Assembly (NCBI RefSeq): GCF_000485595.1
Contig: NW_014577187.1
Coordinates: 295,160-326,992 of the forward strand
DNA from: Priapulus caudatus
Lineage: Eukaryota > Priapulida > Priapulimorpha > Priapulimorphida > Priapulidae
Length of the DNA stretch: 31,833 bases
Reading direction: 5' to 3'
The notes beneath the pieces were generated by a model that saw only the letters and a program-made list of their open reading frames with translations, was not told the DNA's origin and did not search any database. Both the position numbers and the translations under genes were made by a program. Position 1 is the first letter of the stretch. Each line of letters begins with the position of its first letter. Of this stretch, positions 18,001-27,700 are shown one piece after another.

Positions 18001-21000
18001 CTCAGCTGACGAAGTCAGATGCAGCTTGTAGAATCGCATGAATGTCCGTCCGTGCGTCCGTCCGTCAACAGTTGGGCACAAATCTTAACCGCTCGACGTA
18101 CGGTCTTTATATTCCGGACGTCGGGGGGGAGATCGCAAAAAGGACTCGGGATGTCGAATTTGGGGGGTCAAGGGTCAAAGGTCAAGATGTGTCAATGGAG
18201 GGGGAATATTTCCCCCTTAACTTAAGGTATAGGAGGAAATACGGAATTGCAGCACAAATCTCAACGGCTCGACCTACGCTCTTAATATTCGATGTATAGT
18301 GTGATGGAAGGGGGGGGGGACCCATCACCAGCGTCAAATTTGAGGTCACAGGTCAAAGGGCAGTGGGGGAAAGGTCAGATATCAGACATTTTCTGAGGAC
18401 ATGGCTAATGGACAGAGTGCAAAACTTTTTTGTTTCAGTGCTGACCTACCATTTTTAGCTCATCTGGCGTAGTCAGATGCAGCTTGTAGAATCGCATAAG
18501 CGTGCGTTCATGCGTCCGTCCGTCCGGCCGTGCGTCAACAGTTGGGCACAAATCTTAACCGCTCGACGTACGGTCACGATATAATCGGGGTAATCCGAAA
18601 ACGAGTTGGGATGTCGAAGCTGGGGGCCAAGGGTCAAAGGTCAAGAGGTGTAAAAGAAAGGGGAACATTCTATCCTTAACTTAAGGTATAGGGAGGAAAT
18701 GCAGAATTGCAGCACAAATCTAAACGGCTCGACCTAGGCTCGTGATAGTCGGTGTATAGCACCATGGTAGGAAAAGCCATCACTGTGCCGAAATTGGAGG
18801 TCACAGGTCAAATGTCAATGTGGCACAGGGCAGATTTCAGACATTTTCTGAGGACATGGTCTGACGGATCAATTGAAAAACATTTTTGTTTCAGCGGTGA
18901 CCTACCATTTTTATGGCTTTATTGAAGGGACCATGAAATGTGCTTTCCACTGACGTGCGAAGAGTAATTAAGTGTCTGATAACCTTTTGACCCTCAAGAG
19001 GAGGGTTAAACATGGATTTGTTGACTGTTAACAAAGGACTGAACTGCTTTTGCTATTAGAGCCCCCTTCACCCGCCCCTTCCTCCACCCTTCCCCCACCC
19101 TCCCCCACCACCACTACGCTCGCGCTCGACGCATATCCATGATAACATGTTAATATAGCAAAGTCATTAAAGTTACACAGCTGTATCTTTATTACTGTAC
19201 TACCGGTATAGCAAAGCCTATCATAGATTTTAGATCTGTATTAGTAGTATCCTAGATATATGCTCTGAGCGCGAACGCGGTGGCGGGAGGGCGCACTTAA
19301 TTCGGTTGCCAGCGAGTTTATCAGAAGAATACCCGGCTACAGTACACGTCAGTTGAGCGCTGTCACTCTGCAGCACTTGTTTTAAACTAACAGCTGTATC
19401 GTTGCTTACAATGACGGTGGCGCCACTATTAGCCCATCTACTTTCAAAGTTATGCATCGCAACTTTTCAGCTGCAGGCTACAGACTGATGGTGTTTCTTA
19501 TTTATTAATTTGAGAAGAGAAAGATTGCTATATCTTATAAACAATTTTTAGATTCAGTTATAATATAGATGAATTCTTCCTACAATACATATCATTCGGT
19601 TAAATGGCAGTAAGGTATAAATATAATTGCACTTTTGTGATTAGCCCTCAGTTTGTGACATGCAAAATAAATCGGCAAAAGGGCAAACTTTGTCAGGGTG
19701 GCAGCACAATCACGGGGTGTCATGCCATAATGCCAGTGACCAAAAATAAAGATTTCGAAACTCACTGTTGTTTTATGACAAATGTGAATGCATGATTATA
19801 GAAATTTGTAGTATTATTTATGGACTTACTATCATAATATACACTAAAATTCTAGGGTGTAGTATCCCTTTAAATTCTCACTTACAAAATTTGTTACAAT
19901 TGGTCACATCAATTACAGTGTTTCCACCTCGCTGACGAAAATCACTTTTCTTCCATCAATAAACTACACTTTATTGAACTAAAGTCTCATACAATGTGTT
20001 CAGAATAGCTTAGAATCCACCAAATTGCACCATTTTTTCAAAATATTTTCCGGGGTGGCATGCCCCAGGACTCCCCTAGCTGGGCGAGCACCTGCAGTGG
20101 AACACACCCAAAAACAAATTACCACCTCACAGACCTTTTTGGCCAAAGGAAACACAAATTAGAACTAGCAATATAAATATAAATTAGAAATAACGTATTA
20201 TCATCTATTGGAAATTTGTAGTGTCACCTTTCTAGCTTGAGCACAAGAGGTCAATGTTTTGTTTGGTACTGTGTAGTCGCCTTCTCTCACCTCAAATGCT
20301 AATCCTGTCTCTCTCCATTGCTTATAAATAGGCTTACCAATAATCTTTGCCTGTTATATTATGAAGAAGGATCAATAATTACAATTCAATCAGTATCAAA
20401 GTCAGGGCTAAGACAGAACAGCATATCTACATCTGGCAAAGAAGCACCTATTTCATATGGCTTTAAACGAGTATGAAATGGACACAAGAAGTTATACTCC
20501 CATAGCCACGTTTTGACACACCAAGGTATGGTATATAATTTTCATCTTACCCCTCTCTCACAAAGCTTCATACAGTAATCCCAGTCATATGCATTTTGCC
20601 TTGAATCATATCTTTGTCCTAGATAGTGCCTTACTCTGTTATCCCTGCAATATTATATTATAATACAGTGTAATATCAGAATGCACATATTTAAACCTAC
20701 TTTGAAAAAGGACGATTTATAGCCAGCAGATATATTTCTGCTACCTATTGTCTAACCACTAACATATGAATATATTCTCAAAGATCACTAAACACGTTTT
20801 TATGCCTACGTATATAAATAAAAATGATTCGGATCAGTACAAAATTACCACATCTCTTGAATTCCAAATGTGTCATGTGGGACTTTCCAGAATTTGAATA
20901 CTGCCTCTAATCCATCTCGTTCTTTAAACTAAAATATTGATGTTTGGCAAAAACAGTTAGTGGTTAATCGGATGGGTTTTGCTTGAAAACAAACAAATCT

Positions 21001-24000
21001 TGCCTATTAGCATATATTTTCATATACATTAAAGCCAGGATTACTTACCGATACTTAGCCTTTATGATACTTACAGGTATTGCTTGAGTAACAGCAACTG
21101 TCTAGAGTAACGCTAACCAGAGTAAAAAATACTTTTTTTTTCACCAGAGCCATTTTTCTGACTTGTCAAAAATTTACCAGAGCCATTTTTTGAAGCTCCA
21201 GAGCCATTTTTTATGTATCCAGAGCCATTTTCATAGTTTCAAATTTTCGAAAATACGTAATATAATCAATATATATAATGTACTCTTATTTTATTTGTGG
21301 GGATGGGGACATCAATGTCTGTAATAACATACGGTATGAACCACGTTATCTTTTCGTTTGGATGCAGATAAATGTTTTATTATATAAAAATACCACTGTG
21401 CAGTTGTTTGTTTCTTTTTTCAGTCTCAAAATAAGAAAGTACACGGTTAATTTGTCACAGTCTCACAGAGATGTGTGCCTGTGAGTCTGTGACATCACAT
21501 CACATCTGTCAGCATATAATTTATCATTGACTATCATTCATAGTTTCAACAGACAATGTATGAATGCAATTGTCACCACATCATATTGCAGATTAATACA
21601 AGGCAAGAGCTGGATTCAGCTGGTATTATTGTCAAGTTAAATTTAAATATGAATAAAAGTGTCAACAGTTTCTAGTTCTACACTCTGTTGTATAACTTTT
21701 ATTATCAATTGTATTTTATTATGCGTCAGCGGGTTGATCTAGCCAGCGCCAGCTGCAGCGGATACATAAGCTGGGTTTACACTGACGATTTTGAGTTGCC
21801 AAATTGTACGAACTTGGCAGTTTGGCAACTCACAATCGCCACTGAGTGTAAACGCAAAAGTCGCACGTCCAGCCGATCGATAGCAGTGAGTAGGATGATT
21901 AGAACATGTAACTCGGGAGTCGGAGCAGGCGGGTTGGACGTTTTTTTGGCAAGTGGCCAATCAGACAACAGCAATCAGGGGTGTGTCCCTCCACCCTAGG
22001 GGAGAACACGTTTTTGATTTTGGCGCCACGCTGGCAGCATGTAATACATGCAAAAATGCGTATTCGCGTCGCCCCGTGCGCGCTACGGGTCAAAAAAGAC
22101 AAGTGCCGCGGAGCGACAGCGCTCATCTAACGTCTACTGCGGTGACTCTGTGGTGGAGCGGTGGGATTCTAGTAAACCCTGTTAGTCCCAAATGTGTTCA
22201 CATACACGCCGAAACAGTGGAATGCACAGGGATGGTATCAGGAACCTTCTCGCAATGGGTCCTCGTTTCGGTATCGTTATGAAAGTTGCACGAGATGGCG
22301 TACGTTTAAGTGTCTTCAGATTAAAGATGGAAGGCTCCATCAAACGTAGTAGCAACAACTATTTGCAAGACAGAATAGATAAGCACTCATACCATTTACC
22401 TACGCAAGCCTACAGGCTGCAATAGACAGCTGCCACCTGTAAACAATTAACGCAGGCAAGAATACACAGTACCAATAACACATGCACTGCCAGTAGCCAC
22501 TGGCAGTGGCATACGTTACATGTAACATACTGACAGTACAGAATGCCATAGAAATTATACGATTTAAGGCAGCATAAACCTTCTTTAACCAAAAATTAGC
22601 TTTTGAAATTTCACTGTGAACATTTGTAGCCTCATACATCCAGGCATGTATAGATTCTACTAGCAAACCGCAGTCAAATTCTTTCTAACAGACAGTCAAC
22701 AAATCCATGTTTAACCCTACTCTTGAGGTCAAAAGTTATCTGACACTTACTCTTCGCATGTCAGCAGAAAGTAGATTTCATGGTCCTTTCAATAATGCCA
22801 TAAAAAATGCCTAGGTTACCGCTGAAACAAAAAAGTTTTTCAATCGCTCCGTCACAACACCATGTCCTACAGAAATGTCTAAAATCTGCCCTGTGCCCAT
22901 TGACCTTTGACCGGTGACCTCCAATTTCGGCATAGTGATGGCTTTTCCTAACATGATGCTATACACCGACTATCACGAGCCTAGGTCGAGCCGTTTAGAG
23001 TTGTGCCGCAATTCTGCATTTCCTCCCTATACCTTAAGTTAAGGAGTGAATGCTCCCCCTTCTTTTACAACTCTTGACCTTTGACCTTTGACCCCCAGCT
23101 TCGACATCCGAACTCGTTTTCGGATTACCCCCCACGTCCCGAATATCGTGACCGTACGTCGAGCGGTTAAGATTTGTGCCCAACTGTTGACGGACGTACG
23201 CTCGGACGGACGGACGGACGGACGGACGGACGGGTGGACGGACGATCATGCAATTCTACAAGCTGCATCTGACTATGTCAGATGAGCTAAAAAAAACGCC
23301 AACTTGACTGCATATAATCGGCAGTGTAAACCCAGCATGGTGTATATCAGGAGTTAATGAGATAACCTTTATCTCATAAACTCCTGGTGTATATGTAGCG
23401 CTCGCTGTACGTACGTAGGGCCTACTTGTGTACATTTCAATTTATCAGGCCACGGGAGCGAAATCGCTCGTCGCTCCCGTGTATTTTATTCCCTGACGCT
23501 AACATATGTATTAGAACCTTCGTACTGAGCTATATTCACCAAAACATGCATGCATGATTCGAATTTTGATTACTTGTTTTGCTTTCGACTGCCATTTCTT
23601 GCGAATCTTGGACTATTTCATGATAGCGCGAGATACTGGCCAATTTAAAAATAGAAATGAAGAAAACAACACAGAAACAGATTCCCCTCTGTTTGAATTA
23701 GGTGCACTATGGGTGCACTTGTAACTTGTTGGTACACTAATATAAGATCATTTGCAAATGAATTGTTGCTATAATCAAACATGCCATGGTGATATTCCAA
23801 TTTTTCTATGCTATAACAGCATAAATTCTTAGTGTTTTACTAGTTGGTGTAATCAGTAATATATCTGCTATTAGGTCAGACTATATTTTGCTATATTTTT
23901 TCAGATTGTGCGTTTTGAGTAATGACTTCGAAATAAAGCCTTTAAATAGCTCACCTTTAGAAAATTCATGTCTAGTATAGGCAGCATGTCTTCTGCAATA

Positions 24001-24755
24001 TCTACATCAGAAACCATCCTTAAATACAACAAATTCAACATTTAAGTAATAATATTAATATAGCACTATTTGCTTTAAACAATAGTGGATAGAAATATTT
24101 TTACGCCAAACAAAATTGAACGATTATCTGAAGAATGCACAAAAATATAAATATAGATTATTAAAAACATGGTACTATATAAACATGTGAAATATGCGAT
24201 AAATGAGCTTCCATATAACAAGTTTGCAGAAAAGCATGACTAATTGTTGTACACTAGTACGTTACATTATACCTGATAAAATCACTAGCCTTGGTGTCAA
24301 TGTAGCTTTTTGTACTGCTCCTTATTAAACTGTTTCCAAATATCTCGAGGTACAGTGAAGTCTTCTCTGAAATACAAAATCACTTCATCCTATCACAGCA
24401 CAAAATTCGAATTAGTATGCCGGTTATATAGATTACGCTATGACAGTGTTAAATAAGCACCTGCAATTTTTCAAGTATCTAAGTGTACAATAGAACACAC
24501 AAGACTATCATCCCACATTGGAGCTAATTGTCACAGTAATCGATCAGTGGGAAAAGATACTACATACCTGATAATCCTATGTGTTGTGCTGGTTCTAATG
24601 CAAGAGACAGAAATAGCATGTGTCTTGCCAAGACCTGAAGACTGTGCTCTATCACATAAATCTAAGAAAAAACATGTTGTGCACGTGTTACTTATTTATT
24701 GATATTTATTGATTTTCTAGAGCTTCCAGGGTAATCAGATAGAAATTATTTATAT

Positions 24756-24793
<38 letters not shown>

Positions 24794-27700
24794 ATATGTA
24801 TGTATATATATATGTATGATTATTATATAACATATTTACAATAGAGTATCGCAGAGTATTTAACATTTACCAAAGACACCAGGACGTATTATTGATTATT
24901 GAAACCGTACATTAACTTTCACTGAAGGAAACCTCCAAGCTTCAGCCATGGTTTTAATGATATGCCTGCTATCTCCTGATCCAACCAGCAACACATTAAG
25001 CTCTGAAACTAGAGAATTTAAATTCTTACTTGTAATTGAATATTACATATTACATCCAGGGGCATATATATCTAACTCATTTTGCTCTGGGGGACAAAAC
25101 CAAACGTGTAACAGCAGCACACACAGCAGAAAACATAATATGCAACACAATGCAGTCTTGCTTTGCCTTTATGGCCCGGTCACACATACACGACGCACGG
25201 CCAGCGCACTGAAAAATTAGCAATTTTGGCCAGTGCGTTGTCTTTCGCTGGGTGTGCGTCAGCATTCGTTATTCGTTCGTCGAGCGTGCTGGACCAACGC
25301 TATGCATTCGTTGTCATTCGCTGCGTGCGTGAGGATTTTTGTGCATGCACAAAAATGTGCGCGGAGCTCGACGCATGAATGTACACGCCAGAAGGACGCC
25401 AGACACGCGCAGAGCGTGCTGGACCAACGCCAGACACAGGCGGAGCACACGCTGGGTATTCGTTGTATGTTCGTCGGCTGAGGTGTAGCGAACACCTAGC
25501 GCACACCTAGTGTGCTTCTAACGCATGTCCAGCGAACATGCAGCAAATATGGGCGTGCTGAACGAGTGCTGAACGAGTGTAGCGCGCCCAGCGTTCTTCT
25601 AGCGTGTTGCTAGCATGTACGCAGCGTGTAGCCATGGGGTATATAAACGGGTCCTGCCCCCACCTTCTCATCATCACTTCTCCGACCCTCATGGGTGATG
25701 ACAGAGGTTCCTGCTAATCGTGTCTAGAAGAACCACCTCAGAAGGTGGAGGATCCCGACAGGCTACGACTACAATACGAAATCGCGGTTCTCCAACATCA
25801 GCAGAACCTCATGGAACTGGAACTTCACCAAGTCCATGTCATCAGGAGAAGGAGAAAGAGAAGAGGTCAACGGAGGTTCTGGGTCCGACCGCGGATCGGT
25901 AGGCGACGACAGTTTGGCATGTATGACCAGCTACTTGTTGAACTCCGTAACGAAGACCAGTCAGCCTTCAAGAACTTCATGCGGATGCCCCCGAGATGTT
26001 CGACGAGCTGCTAACCAGAATGGGTCCGAGGATCACCAAGCAGAATACAACCTACAGAGAGGCCCTCGACTCTGGCCTGAAGCTTGCCCTCACTCTGCGG
26101 CATCTTGCCTCAGGGACCAAGTATCACTCAATGTCCTATATGGGTTGAGGGTGCCTCACAACACCATATCCCTGACCTGTTCGTTGACCTGACCGTTCGC
26201 TGGCTGTGCGTTGAATGCGCGGTGCATGTGCGGACCATTCGTTCCGTGTGCTAGCAACACGTTGTGCATTCGTTGTCAACTCGCTAGCTTCTCCCAAATC
26301 CTGACAAAAGTTGGGCGCACAACGACGCACTGATCTTATTTTCCATTTTGTGATTAATTTTCAATGCGCGGGCCGTGAGTTGCGTATGTGTGACTGGGCC
26401 ATTAGCTGTGGACACACTAGCCGATTTTTCATGCGATTGAGCCACCCGGCTGAGTCGGGCGGCTGAGTCGGGCGACTACAGCTGTGGACACACTAGCCGA
26501 TTTTTCATGTGATTGAGCCGCCCGGCTGAATGATGATGATAGTCACATGATTGAAAATGGCACGGTTTGATTGGCTGATGAATTGTATATTTGGGCGCGC
26601 ATAGTAGAGCATTGTATAGTCACATTGTATAGTATTGCATTGTTCGGGTGGGCATTGTATATAGTCGCGTGACTCAAATAATCGCCCGATTTTATCAAAC
26701 ATGTTTGATTCGGGCAACTCAGCCGGCCGACTCGAAAATTGACCGCGACTCACTGGACACACTAGGCGATTTCAGCAGGGCGGCTCGACCACATGAAAAA
26801 TCGCCTAGTGTGTCCACCCCTTTTGCGATGCACGCTTGCAGTCACACTGTCACAGTATATAAATCATACATTATCATCATAATCACCATGCACCACCATC
26901 ACTGTAGAGATATTACATAACTCCTAATTAGGCTATTAATATATAGCTCTAATACTCCATCCCTTGTTGGATCTGCCACACCAGCATGTGACTGTGTGGC
27001 ACAGCCAACAAGGGTTCCATGCATAAGTACTAACTAGAGACTAGTCTAGACTCTAGAGTTACTCCAGAAAAATGATGCTATAACTCCTAACCACGGCACA
27101 GGCACTTGAGCCGTTTCAATGAGACATTGTAATAACTAATAAACACCAAAAATGTATTTACTACCCAAGTCTGTTTGTGTACTCCCTATTCAAGCTATTG
27201 CCTAATCAGGCTAATGATTTCAAGTAAATGCATTTCCAATGCTCCTCTGCAACACAATGTAACCACGTGCACGCTACAGCATAGCTCTAGTAATGGAGCC
27301 CGAGTGCAGTTGCTTTGTCGCCTGCGGCAACTGTACGCGGGCTAGTATAGTACTAGAGCTAGCTATGCTCATAGGGTCTATGTCCCCCAGGGTACTGCCG
27401 GAACGTACCCTAGGTACGGTACGGTCCGGTATACCGGAACATACCCTGATAACTATCTGATATGGTTATAGGGTTAGGGTTAGGGAGTAGGCGTAGGCGA
27501 CTCCCTAGACGGTCGTTAGTGGAGTAGGCGAGGTACGGTCCGGCATATTAGATACTACCAGGGTACGTTCCGGCTGTACCCTGGGAGACATAGACCCTCT
27601 CAGCGCTAGCTACAGCACAAACCCACGGAAGAGTTTGTGGACTATAGAGAGTATAGTATCTAATAAAATCTCTTTAAATCTTTCTCAGTTTCTGCGGTAC

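Larger units (their letters stand above)
25172..26401. mobile_element. Harbinger (PIF) transposon, internally deleted
   Basis: The inverted ends are TGGCCCGGTCACACATAC and TGGCCCAGTCACACATAC (right, reversed). TTA is duplicated at 25169-25171 and 26402-26404, the PIF/Harbinger signature. Subterminal DNA has many AGCGTGCTGGACCAACGC-like and CGAGTGCTGAACG words. It encodes an N-terminal transposase remnant and then jumps to the 3' end, so the catalytic part is missing. It lies in DNAAF3 intron 1 and has a transcription direction opposite to the host gene. Confidence 0.93.

Noticed and set aside
24568-24645. DNAAF3 exon 3 starting at the nearer AG (GATAG)
   Set aside because: It would leave an in-frame TAA if exon 2 were extended to fit, and would lose the I-Y-V-I-E strand. 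The upstream acceptor gives an exact family match.
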